This document shows, piece after piece, positions 39,507 through 51,100 of a DNA stretch of 64,000 bases (positions within the stretch are counted from its first letter, which is position 1; every line of letters starts with the position of its first letter). Position numbers and translations under genes: made by a program. This DNA comes from Sipunculus nudus (taxonomy: Eukaryota > Annelida > Sipuncula > Golfingiida > Sipunculidae). The stretch is from NCBI GenBank assembly GCA_026874595.1, contig CM049310.1:68707556-68771555 (forward strand). Reading direction: 5' to 3'. Under the pieces are notes generated by a model. The model had not been told where the DNA came from and searched no databases. It saw only the letters and a list, made by a program, of their open reading frames with translations.

Positions 39507-40541
39507 TCACATCTTTCTTCCCCTCCTTTTAATTTGTGGAATGTGTTCATGCACATCAGGAGATATTAATGTTAGATGGTCTTTCATTGTTGCAAGAACA
39601 CGTTTTGTTGGAACCTTGACTGAGGCGGTCTTCTTAGCAATCTCATTAAACGTATGGTGAAGGCCTTCAGTACCTTGTTCGCCATGCATAGCCATGCCTA
39701 CACCCCAACGTTCTACCCATTCTAGCACATGGTCCTCTAAAATATGGTGTTTTGGTAATACTGATGTTTCGGGGAATGTGCGTCTCTAGTAGGAAAGGTA
39801 GTTCTTTATTTTGTTGCCGATGCTGTCAAGTAGTTCTTTATCTATTCTGTCTCCATGGGATAACATTTCATGGACAGAGGCAAACTTCTTGTTAAGTTTT
39901 CTGAATTGTTCTGCGATATAGAATGCCTTGTTTACAGTTAATGTATCATGTGTGAGCGACTTTGTTCTCTGCACAATTCCATCACATATATCATTGAAGA
40001 CATTTGCCTTGAGATATTTGTGACAATGGTTTCCAATGAAACTAAAACTGTGGTATGCTTTGACCTTTATTCCATGCTTTTGTAAGAGACGGTCAAGATG
40101 GGCTGTCAAAGGGCCATTTCTCTTCACAAGGTTGATCTTATGCATCACCACTGCCAGTTCTATTTCAAAGGCAGTTATTTTGGCATGGAACTGTGCTTTC
40201 TGTGTTTGAATTGAAGAGAGAGAAATAGACTCATCATCTTCAAGATGCTCAAGTCTGAGTTTGGTTGTATCAATCTTTTTTTCAATGCGCTGTTTACTTT
40301 TTACGTTTTCAATGAATGTAGCAGTGAGACTGTCCCATTCTGTGTTCTCAGATGTTTCACTTGCGATCTTAATATCAATTTCATGACAAAGGTCAATTAA
40401 CATGTCATGGTGTCGTTTCACAATGCCCAACAGAATATGCAGATATGGAGGGCATATGTGGTCTACTGGAATTTCGATAAGTGTTTTGTTAATGACATTA
40501 TGGAAATCCCGGGCTTTTGCTTTTTTGCTTTTTGTATGACG
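39507..40541 (-). pseudogene. Transposase C-terminal part, unit 3
   Basis: Same frame as in units 1 and 2, with the same in-frame TAG (39,786-39,788), so the nonsense change pre-dates the duplication. It differs from the other units by one visible residue (HGD for HGN before RIDKELL). The start region again lacks an ATG and is out of frame with the upstream gene. Confidence 0.7.
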
Positions 40542-42204
40542 GTAAATCCTTTATAAATGTAATTGGGGCTTCACGTTCTACGATGACACTAGGTTGAGAT
40601 GAGTCCTTAAATGAAAATGGTATCAGTTCAGATATCAGGCTGGCACTAATTACTTCTTCCCTTGCTGCTCTTTCTGTCTTCTCGCTTTCAAAACGTACAC
40701 CAATAGCCCTGAAGAACCGTTTTTTAACCCTTGACTTGCCCCACGTCTGTCCTAAGAGAGTTTTGATGGCTAAACTCTTGTATTTATTAATTGTGGCTCT
40801 GTGTATCACACCTGCTTTCTGGCAAACTGTTTCTCTAGTTGCCCGACTTAATTTCTTTAATTCTGCCGCTTGCTGTAAATGTTGGGATGCTTCATCCTTA
40901 CCAGCTAGGAATGCCCTTGTCCCATCAACTACACGTGCTCTTGTTTTTTGTAGCTGTTGATTGACACTTGTTGATGTTTTCCGAGGCTTTACCATGTACT
41001 GAAGATGGATTGGCTGGCCCCGTCTTTGTTTACATGCTATAATTCCCTTGTCCCTGGCATTTTCCAATTTTAATTTTGTGATGAAGGTATAGTGATGTTC
41101 TTCTTCAAGTGAAAGCTTTCGTTTGCTGCCAAGTGATATGCTATTTTTGAGAGTCATCCCTTCTGTCTGCTTTGTTGTAGGCAAGCGGCGAGGTATTGAT
41201 ACAGGTTTACTGCTGCGGCGTGTTGGGGTTACCACATATGTTATTTGTTTTTTGGGAGTCTGAGGCCCGACTTCATTTTCTGATTCAGCTAAATTTAAAT
41301 CACTGGTATACATGTTGACTGAAGTTGATATCCCAGTAGATGTACAGCCATCAGTCACCTCTTCTGATGAATTCAAAATTACATTGCTTTCACATTCATG
41401 TTTGTTGAAAGTTCCGAATTCAGAAACTTCGTTGCATCTAGTACACCAGACCACAAGTGATAACATCTGTTCTTGAAACCGTCTATCAGCATATTCAACT
41501 GTGTGATAATCCACTGGATGTCCACATGAAGGGCAATGGATTTTATTTGACCTTGCAGTAACGAAACATTTACTCAGGCACACAGCACAGTAATAATGAC
41601 CACATGGTGTTTTAACGGTGTCGAGTGAATAGAGTCTGGTGCATAATTGACAAGTATAGTATATTTTCTGTGATTCTGACAGGTTGTAGATTTCTGGGTG
41701 TTCCACTGAAAATACATTCTGTGTCCTCTTTTCACATGGAAATATGTTTGCCCTCAGGTGATCATATTGAAGATCCCCGGGGTATTTTACTGGCGCACCA
41801 CATTTCTGTTTCTCTGTGATAATTGTGCATCCTTTCTTTTGGTTTAAATATTTAAAACATGAAAAGCATTCACTGGTAAGACTCTTTCTCTTATGTTCTG
41901 ACCAAGCTGAATTAACTACAGCTGCCCTGTCATGTGCTAGGAGTAATAATTCAGGTTGATTAGCCGAGCTCCTTTGCAGATTAAAAGTTTTGTTGTAACA
42001 TGATTTGCAAAATCTTCTTGGGTGTATGCTTGTGACATCAAGCTGAACATCTATTCCAAATGCATACTTTATTCTGTCAATATGATCCTCACAGTAGTAA
42101 GGCTTAACCTTCTTATTTCTTTCAGCTTTAGTTTGTGCACGTTTAGCACATATTCTGCACAACGCCTGCAGACACTCATTATGAAAGTCAAGTGAATGTT
42201 CCAT
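40498..42204 (-). CDS. RAG1 N-terminal region-like protein with RING finger (568 aa, transposon-encoded)
   Basis: Starts at the ATG at 42,204. An AG acceptor-like site (TTTTTGTATATAG) lies just upstream, so an upstream exon is possible. Domains in order: a zinc-binding segment with C16, C19, C38, H41, H61, C66 and C69 and the RAG1-like string TSIHPRRFCKSC; a C3HC4 RING with C185, C188, C201, H203, C206, C209, C224 and C227 (PCGHYYCAVC, CPSCG); and directly after it C254-x2-C257..H269-x-C271. This is the order found in the RAG1 non-core region, where the RING has ubiquitin-ligase activity in vertebrates. A basic linker and HTH-like segment follow, and the frame ends shortly after KDLPSY without the transposase core. 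Function in this element is unknown. Ligase activity is inference from the RING ligands only. Confidence 0.8.
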   Translation of the reverse strand: MEHSLDFHNECLQALCRICAKRAQTKAERNKKVKPYYCEDHIDRIKYAFGIDVQLDVTSIHPRRFCKSCYNKTFNLQRSSANQPELLLLAHDRAAVVNSAWSEHKRKSLTSECFSCFKYLNQKKGCTIITEKQKCGAPVKYPGDLQYDHLRANIFPCEKRTQNVFSVEHPEIYNLSESQKIYYTCQLCTRLYSLDTVKTPCGHYYCAVCLSKCFVTARSNKIHCPSCGHPVDYHTVEYADRRFQEQMLSLVVWCTRCNEVSEFGTFNKHECESNVILNSSEEVTDGCTSTGISTSVNMYTSDLNLAESENEVGPQTPKKQITYVVTPTRRSSKPVSIPRRLPTTKQTEGMTLKNSISLGSKRKLSLEEEHHYTFITKLKLENARDKGIIACKQRRGQPIHLQYMVKPRKTSTSVNQQLQKTRARVVDGTRAFLAGKDEASQHLQQAAELKKLSRATRETVCQKAGVIHRATINKYKSLAIKTLLGQTWGKSRVKKRFFRAIGVRFESEKTERAAREEVISASLISELIPFSFKDSSQPSVIVEREAPITFIKDLPSYKKQKSKSPGFP

Positions 42205-43131
42205 TTCTATATACAAAAACAACGGGTTCACTAAAACTATAACAACAACATGTCCTAATGAAGTTATACATACCAAAATACAAGTCCTCAAGTCCTAAGC
42301 ACTACCATCAGCCATTGTCTGATGTTTAAGCATTAATTCCACTGGCAACATATCACTGTTGCTAGGGAGGAAGAGTCAGTCTGAAACTGGGCATATGTAT
42401 ATATCTCTGATAGCTTTGTTGTATACAAGACTGGTGGTGCCTGCTATAATCATTTGTGTTGTGTGCACCCATGCCAGAATTTCAGCAGTGATGTTTGTGC
42501 AATTGTTTCTTATTCAAAATGTTTAGTACTTGCATCGTTCATATACATGAGAAGTAATTGTCCAGCATTGAAGCATTATACCTGGTGTATTTCCCAATCC
42601 ACAGGTTCGCATTAGGCCTGTAGGCCTTGTTTATATCAAAATCAAGATTAAAAAATAAATTACCAAGAAGATGCCCTTACCTTATGAAAAGCATTTTACA
42701 CTAGACAGGCAGATCCTACCGGAAAGATGACAGTTTATAAAAGCTTTATATGGTGTGTTTGGGTGCACTGGTGCATCTTTTGAGCTTGTGTAGGGGTCAA
42801 AAGATGTTAAATTACATATATTAAATAAACTAAGGGGGCATAGGTCCTTTCCCAGAAAAATACTTTTATGTGATTTGTGACTTACTAAGCATACATATTA
42901 ATAAACTGTACAGGTAATTCCTGTTCATTAACGTTCTTAACATAACTCCTCTTCATGTAATGGATGTATGAGCTTGTTTTTCTACAAGCTATAGTCCATT
43001 TCACCACCTGCTGTCCACCTGTTTTTTGTAGATGATTTACTTAAAAGATTATATTTTTCAATAATTTCCAAAAAAAAAAACATATGGAAGTGACAACCTA
43101 ATATGGCAATTCAGAATTTTACAATAAATCG

Positions 43132-44855
43132 TTGTATGTTTTACAACATTTTTTGTTTCTTTATCATGATCTGGCAGATATGGTGTGTCCTACCATAAGT
43201 AGCCATCTTTGTTTTAGCTTGTTGTATTTTTTAGAGTGTTTACATGAGTTCATCCAATCAGCAGCTGTCAGTTGAGGCTGTTTTCGCATGTGACCAATGA
43301 CCTTGACCGCCATAAGTGGGTCTGATTTGGTGTAAAATGTAGACTGATTTCTCATATTTTCAGAAAATTAGGTTACTCAAATATGGTATAAAGTAGGAAT
43401 TTAGTTACCTAGTTGAAAATTAGGTTCTGTAATCCTCTCCTCTACACTAAAATTGTTTCCCTTGAAATGTACCTAATAAAAATTTTCACAGGGGATGAAA
43501 TTGACTATAGTAATAAACACGGTACATGTGCCAGTGTTGACAAACAGAAAAACATGTAACCTAGGATAGTTAGTTGGATATGTGCGGACGTCGAAGGTTA
43601 CTATTTGGAAATCGCCCTGTTATAACTTGCAGCCTAAATTAAACTATATAAGGAAAATATGGCGCTTGAGGGACCCCATAGGCGCTATTTCAGCAACGAT
43701 AAAGGTGACAGAATGTTGAACTATTATGCCAAAAAATAAGGAGGAGACAGAGAAGAAATGCTAAGATATTTGAACTTTGACTCCCATCACCACCACGTGT
43801 ATGGCAAGAGAAAACTGCGTCACTGCATGAAAGATTACATCAGTTATCTTTAATATCCATGGGCTTTTTTTTTGCGATCATCCTGCAGAAAGGTGGGGCG
43901 CGCCCATTTGCGTCTCCTGAAATACTTCCCTGAGGTGACCACCATTAACATATATTCTTGTTGCTTTATACTTACACTTTTGTTTTAATTGATATCGCTG
44001 ATGAGAACACCTAAATTTCCTTGTTATATACTAGTATGTACTGCAATGAAGTTATAGACATTTTAAGCGGGAACGCGACGGTCTCAGTACGTTAATGAAA
44101 AATTCTATCATATGGACGCGGGCCAGGCATATTTCTAGGCTAAAATATGGTAACTAAATTTCAGAGGATTGAGGGAATTTTAAGGTGCATTCTCAGGGGA
44201 AATAAATGTCTTAGTGTCGTATGGTACTAAGGTGTTCTGCATGAAGACATGCCTGCACACAAATCAATTACCGTATTTAATAACAATAAATAATGAATGC
44301 TCAAGGTGCAGCTTCGACCTACTAGAGTCATGAGAGACGCTTAACTGGAGATGGATATCAGGGCGCCACCTTGTGTCTGTGTAAAAGACTTGTATCGGTT
44401 GAGGAATGATGTCGAGCGACGTCTGTTGTTAGATGTATTAACTATGAGATGGGATCAAGCCAGACGCGCAATGATAATATAGAAAAGTAGTGCCTACCCG
44501 TTTTCGCTAGTATATCTCCCCGTAGTAGAGAGCAGTGATAAATTTTAATGTATGGACTATTTATCATGACAATAAATGTGACACGAAACCGTAAAATTCC
44601 CGGAGTATTAAGATCTTTGTTGATAAGAATTATCTTTCCATTGGGCGGCGTTACTCTTGTAGCTGAGAGTTGTTCGGTGTAAACAAATATGGCGGGTCCT
44701 TAATAGCAACGATAGCAACACACTTCACGCGGGTCAGCTGATTGCACCGGACTGAAAGTATACGCTCTTCTGATACCTGTAGGGGTAAAAGTCGCCATAA
44801 ATCAACAGCACGTACCGTCGAAGGTCTCTGGGCAATACTTGGATACGGACAAGGC
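43132..44855. other. Spacer and probable promoter/5' UTR of the plus-strand gene
   Basis: Unique sequence between the transposon array and the first coding exon. CpG content rises from about 44,650 into exon 1. In the frame of exon 1 a TGA at about 44,739 closes the upstream side, so the ATG at 44,856 is the first in-frame start. No TATA box was assigned. The short minus-strand frames here overlap the exon or lack support. Confidence 0.45.
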
Positions 44856-45158
44856 ATGGATAGTGAGGCGGACCCCCCGCTCAGCAACGGGCACCTGCCA
44901 CACTCCGCGGCCACAGAAACCGCGAGGGTCGGAGTTATAGAAACTTTAGAAAACCAGGAAAACCTGGTGGAGCAAGCGGAGGTTGTGTCTCAAGTCGACA
45001 CGGGTTCAAATCCAGAGGCCCCGGTACCCGGCAGGAGAGGTGACAGTAGGCGGAGCCGTAAGAGTAGCGGTGGGCGGCGGGGGAGTGGGCGGGAGGGGGC
45101 TGACCACGATGTCAGGACGGGGGCGGGGTCAAGGGCCAGGCCAATTAAACCTTATGAG
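44856..45158 (+). CDS. Exon 1 (start codon; 101 residues)
   Basis: ATG with a good Kozak context (G at -3 and +4), reading MDSEADPPLSNGH and ending PIKPYE before GTGAGT. The end is Arg/Gly/Ser-rich (RRSRKSSGGRRGSGRE). Phase 0 at its 3' end. Confidence 0.8.
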
Positions 45159-48100
45159 GTGAGTTGTCATCACTTCATAGCCCTCTTTACACTTAATCAA
45201 TTTATTTTATAAGCATTAATATTGATATATTTTACTACAGTTTTGTCTAATTTTATTTTTTTAATACTCAATTAGCAATTAAACATTTAATCAAAGCTAT
45301 TGTTCATGTATTTTTTTAGTTCATTATACTTCAGTAGTTTATTTTTCCAGTTTAATGGAATATGTAAATTATCAATACCATTATATCATGATATTTTTTT
45401 TAATTCTCTGTATGATATTTCTCATTTGAAGTATCAGGGGTTTAAGTTAAATCACTTTTAAAATTTCTTTATTGATATATAGTAAAAACTAATACGCAGT
45501 AAAAGTATGTATGTTACTCTAATATTCTGTAATGCATATACATGTATATTTTAAAGTGTTTATTTCCCACCTTGCCATCATACTTCCAGACTACATAACA
45601 AGCGTTGTTGACTATTATTATGTTTGTTACATGTATAGACATGAAATTTATATATCAGCCTGGAACCATATTATACTGATCCATAGTAACTGGCAATGGG
45701 CTAATTCAGGATAGCACACTTATTGCTACATGTGTGGACAAGTACCATGTAATGCACTGGTGTGTGTGTGTGTGTAATCAGATTGTCTTTTTTTAAACTA
45801 ATATTTAGTTTATATAAAAAAAAATCTTACAGTCATATACACACAGACTAGTTTTTCTTTAAAGCATTAACATCTCAAATAATAGACTGTTCAGATGTTA
45901 GTATATTTTAAAAAGTATTCAATTTTATTAAACCACAGTACTTCATAACCTTGCATGGTTATGAATAAATTATACAGGCAAATTTATTTAACAATACTTC
46001 AGGTAGGGAACTTACAGCAGGCACTGGCATTCTTTGTTGGATAATTCCAACTCCTGCGTGAGGTATTAAGACTTATTGCTTAGCCCGTGTAAAACTACCT
46101 AGGAGTAGGTTTTTACCTGGCCAGGTATGTGCCTGCCCAACCCTGTTTCTTCAAGTATAATGATTATCATTAATTGATTGCAGACTATTGATAATATTTC
46201 AAATAATTTTCTCAGATTGTGGGCTTCTTAGAGAAATGTGGTTTTTTTATGGAAGTTTCCAAGCAGTCATCAATGCTTCCATGAAACTGTCATAGGTTTA
46301 GCCAAATAATGTTTAGCTGGCACACCTGTTAAAACTTAACATTTTACTTATATGTAATTTAAACATACACACTTGCTTTTTTATAACATGTGTATCAAAA
46401 GACATGGACTATAAACATTTTAGACCTTACACAGCTGACAATGCTGTCAATAGCCTGTCAACTCGTACTACAAGCACCTGTATAAACTTATATTACAAGC
46501 ACCTGTATTATCTGGTTACATACACAATTTTTTTTTAACTGTGTCTTGTCATTTACAGTGGTGATATTGCAGACATTCTTTCGGCATCATAAATTATGTT
46601 CATTTACATTTTGAAAAAATTTATATTTGTTTCCATGAGAGACATAATAATACTGATAGAAAAGGTCCAATTTTAGAATTCAGAATTATTACAGATCCAC
46701 TACAATTTCATATTTGTCAGTAGAAAAAATGGTTGACTCATTCATGAACTTTTTCAATGCTTGGACAATGTGTGCTGCAAGTAAATGTGAGGAAATAAGC
46801 TACTTGAGACTGTACCATTCCCCCCCCCCCTCCCAATCAAGCAAACTCAAACAGTGACCTTGGGAAGTCAGGTGAAGGTAAGGGAGGCAGGTGGAATTCA
46901 CTGAAGGGGCAGTAGGTACCCATAGACATGATCCTGCATGAAACAGCTAATTAAGGCAATTAATTAAAAGCTGATTGACTATTGAGTAACAACTTGTTAA
47001 TGAGGAAATCATTCCAATTTATAAATCAAATAATTTTCAGTCCATTCTTCACAACAGAACATCTTTCCTGAAGAGATGTAGTGTGTGGGCAGTACAGCTG
47101 TGTAGTGTGATTATTAAAACAATTAAGTCATCCTGTATAGGTATGTTGGACTGATCACTTTTTTTCTAGTCTGAGAAAGAACACTGTTCATTTAGTATAT
47201 GTTAGATGAAGGCATTTCTTTTTCACCATATGAATGTAATAAAAATGTTTTGTAATTAGTCTTTATAGCAAAGCACTTTCTTTTTAAGAAAGTCACCCCA
47301 CAGTTTATAAATCATTGTTAAATATAATATAATTAATGTTAACAGTCTTTATCTTTCAGCCTAACCCATTCCTGAGCATTGACAATTTACCTGGGCAAAA
47401 ATCAGAACTGAAGACAGAAGGTATGTAGAGTATATTTTGTAAAAATTTAAGCACATCAGGAGTGAATTACAGGTAGTTTTATATTGGAAATTTAACTTCA
47501 TTTTACCTTCATTATGTACCTGTAAGTAGACATTTACTGAGTTCCATAATATTGCATCCTATATAATTCAGGGATTTGGGCTTGGTCCAAAAATACTTTG
47601 CCATGACACGTTCATTTGCCACAAAACAAAATTGATTCTTGCCTGGATACTGTCCTCAGAGTACTTATGTGTTGAATTCCTGCACCCTTATTCTACAATT
47701 TGTTTTCAATGTGACATAAAGAGTGGGGGCTAATAGATTTTAAGTTTTTTTTTAAATTGTTTATTAAATTGCCCACTAAAACCCAGCTCTGCAACATATA
47801 TTTAATTTATTAAACATGTAAATGCACAGTTTAGACAGTAAAAAAGATATATATAGATATATATATATATATGTAGATTTTTTTGCAATTCATCATATGT
47901 CATTTACTTTAATATTACTTATAAAAAATGCACAATGAGGAGGGAAATTATAGAGGAGAAACTAGTGCCGAAACTAGTAGGCTCAGAATGAACAACCTCA
48001 ATAAAAAAAACCATCTGCGACAACACCCCTGGTTTCCCTGTGGACACACGTTTTAACCTATCCCACCGTTCTCTCCAAGATTTAACATGCACCAACCTGA

Positions 48101-51100
48101 AAAGTAATTTCTTTCCAGCAAAGACAGATTAACATCTGAACAAAAGCACAATCATACCCTATGAACATACATAAAAGCATTAAATAAGGACTTGGCTTTT
48201 GTCTCAATACTCGGCACTCAGCACATTATCAGGCCTGATGGCATCAGCCTTTGGTTATGTAAGTTATTGCAAGAGTATGGTGTTGAAAATATTACATTTT
48301 AGATTAATTAAATAATTATTTATTTTGTGGAATATGGTATGGTATGGATATAATAAATGGTTGCCTTGAAATAAAGCAAGCAGGTCTGGTGCAGATTCCA
48401 CTGTCCCCTGTTAAGTCATGTCCAACAGGGGCAGTTTGTGTAAATAAACAAAACAACATGCAGGTAAATATACTGCATGAGGTACAAAGGCTGGCTTCCC
48501 ATGTTTGTGATAGGTAAACAAGTCTGACTAGCTAGCCAGCAGAAGGAGATTGTGACAGTGTTAGTGTGGTTTGATGACTGTGTTCACGGTTTGAAGTCAC
48601 AGAGGGCATGTCAACAAGAAACACTTACACAGATGGCTGGTTAGGCAGCTTACATGAAGTGGAAACAGATCACTGTTCACTCCTGTCTTATTCTTTTAAA
48701 CCAGAAAGCTATGGACATTACAAATAATGCAAGCATTAAATCACATTCACAGACTGTTAAATAAAATTTGTTTGAAGTTGCAGTAACTAATGGACAATTA
48801 TAAAAGAGAAATGTCTTGGTATTGCTTCAATAGTGCACAGATCTTGAAACTTTCATGGATTTTGGTGCATATGTATATATGCTACATGACATTTCTTTCA
48901 TAGCATAGAACTAAAACATGGATTTCCCATGGATAAGTTCATTCATGTTGTAAGTATGGTAAACCCACCTAACTAGGATACGGGTAGTCGACAAGGGACT
49001 ACGTGTATCCGCCAAAATCAGAGAAGGACGGGTGAAAGGAGGCATGGATTGAGTGGCAAGGGGAAATAGAGTTACATGTGTTACATATTAGAATGGATGT
49101 CAGCCAAGTAAACATGATTGTAGGTGGCGCCACCTGTTATTTGAACAAGAAACTATCCAAGATGTACACACATGCAAAATTTCAGGTGGAAAAGTCAAAC
49201 AACTGCAGAGATATGAGTGATTTTATCCCACAGCAGACAAAAAGATGGACGCTGTGCAAAAATGGCTGTAGGTGGAGCCACCATTTTTGTGTATGTTATA
49301 AAGCTATCCAAGGGCTACATTTGTGTAAAAAAATTTTCCTTATTGGTCGAAAGAGATATAAGCATTAATGTCTGCAGTGTGAACATGTATGTAGGTGGTG
49401 CCACCTGTCATAAAATCAAGAAAGCTATCCAGGATGTATACCCATGCCGAATTACAGGGAATTTGGTGAAACCACTGCAGAGATATGAGTGATTTTAACC
49501 CAAGGCAGACAAACAGATGGACGCTGTGCGAAAATGGTTGCAGGTGGTGCCACCATTTTTGTGTATGTTATAAAGCTATCCAAGTGCTACATTTGTGTAA
49601 TTTTTTTTCCTGATTGGTTGAACGGTTCCCGAGATAAAAGCATGGATGTCTACAGCGTGGAAGTGAATGAAGTGGCGCCACCCGTCATAAAATCAAGAAA
49701 GCTATCTAGGATGTATACGCATGCCGAATTTCAGGTGAATTAGTCAAACCACTGCAGAGATATGAGTGATTTTAACCCAAGGCAGATGAACAGATGGACA
49801 CTGGGCAAACATGGTTGCAGCTGGTGCCACAATTTTTTGTGTATGTTATAAAGCTATCCAAGGGCTAAATTTGTACAAAATTTTATTCCTGATCGGTCAA
49901 ACGGTTCCCGAAATATGTGGGTTTATGTGTGAAAACAGACGCACAAACGGACGCTGGGCAGAGAGGAAAGGTCAGAGGTCAAGGTCAATTGGTTAGGCAC
50001 CAGTTCACATGTGACCCGATAATTGGTGTAAGTTTAGGAAAAATCCGTCCAGTACCAGGGGAATCCGGTCAAAAACATAGTATCTGCAAAACTTTGTTTT
50101 TTTGCGGATACAATTAAAATACCCTAAATAAGTATATACTACTCAAATATTTGGTTAAATTATCTAGCTGAATATGTGGAGACTTTTTTTTATTTTCACA
50201 GCCAATAATTAATATTATAGAAAAAGTAAAGCATGAACTAGCAAGGTATTTGTTAACACAAGACAGTTGTAGTCCGATTTTATGTTGCCATCCATGAATA
50301 ACTTTACTGGTAAAAGTACTGTTTATTTAAGACATATTGAATTGACTGCAATGCTCTGCAATCTCTATGACACATGTCCCATTCTTATTATCTGTGCCTA
50401 CCGGGTATACTATAGCTTGAAAAACACGTTTGGCAGTCCTTACAAGGAGCATTAACTCTCATGGTATTTTTATTCTGGAAGGAGGAGCTGGTTTAAAAAA
50501 GATGAAATAAGGGGTAAGCATTTCTGTGTACTAGTATGAATTATATTTAGCATATATGTAGACTGACATCTCTATGCTGTACTTATATGTACATATATTC
50601 TTTTAGGGGGGAAATGGTACATTCCACAGAAATTAAGATTCTGTAGACATAATGGTAAATCTGATCATGTGACAGTCAGTTGGAAACCAACAGCCTAGTG
50701 AAATGTTTGTAAAATCACCATGATTAACCTTTTAAAAATTAAAAAATGCATCAGTTGGCAATTCATATTACGTATTTCCTTGATCAGGCGCCCGGGCGTT
50801 TATTTTTTTCAGCCCCTGCTTTGACCCGGGATCTAAACAAGGCTAGCTTCTGTTTAAGGCCGGTGTTTATAAAACATTATCAGGCTTTTTAGACAAAACT
50901 ATAACAGAACACGTGGGAACAATATACCCGCAGGTCACCACCTAGGGACACAATTTAAACATCACCTGTACAAGGATTGTCTTTACAAAATTTCCTTAGA
51001 TGGTATATGGATATGGGATACACATTCTCCACAATCACGCATCATAAAATGAATAAGGCAGGCAACTATTTAAGGCCTGGCGTCTGATCAAGGAAATACG

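Larger units (their letters stand above)
38816..43131 (-). mobile_element. N-RAG-TP-like tandem unit 3, RING retained, spacer absent
   Basis: Begins with the same ATATTATTT edge as units 1 and 2, and diverges from them after ACAATAAATCG at 43,131, where unrelated sequence starts. It is 3,758 bp of shared sequence plus a 558-bp block (41,296-41,853) missing from units 1 and 2. I noted only three substitutions in the shared sequence: a Leu/Met change near 40,994, an Asn/Asp change near 39,852, and an A/G in an A-run near 43,070. The unit edges do not show a clear inverted repeat or target duplication. Confidence 0.85.

Noticed and set aside
28892-43131. RSS-like heptamer/nonamer ends flanking the RAG1-like unit
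   Set aside because: No CACAGTG-type heptamer with a spaced A-rich nonamer was found at the unit edges. The true transposon termini could not be located by eye.
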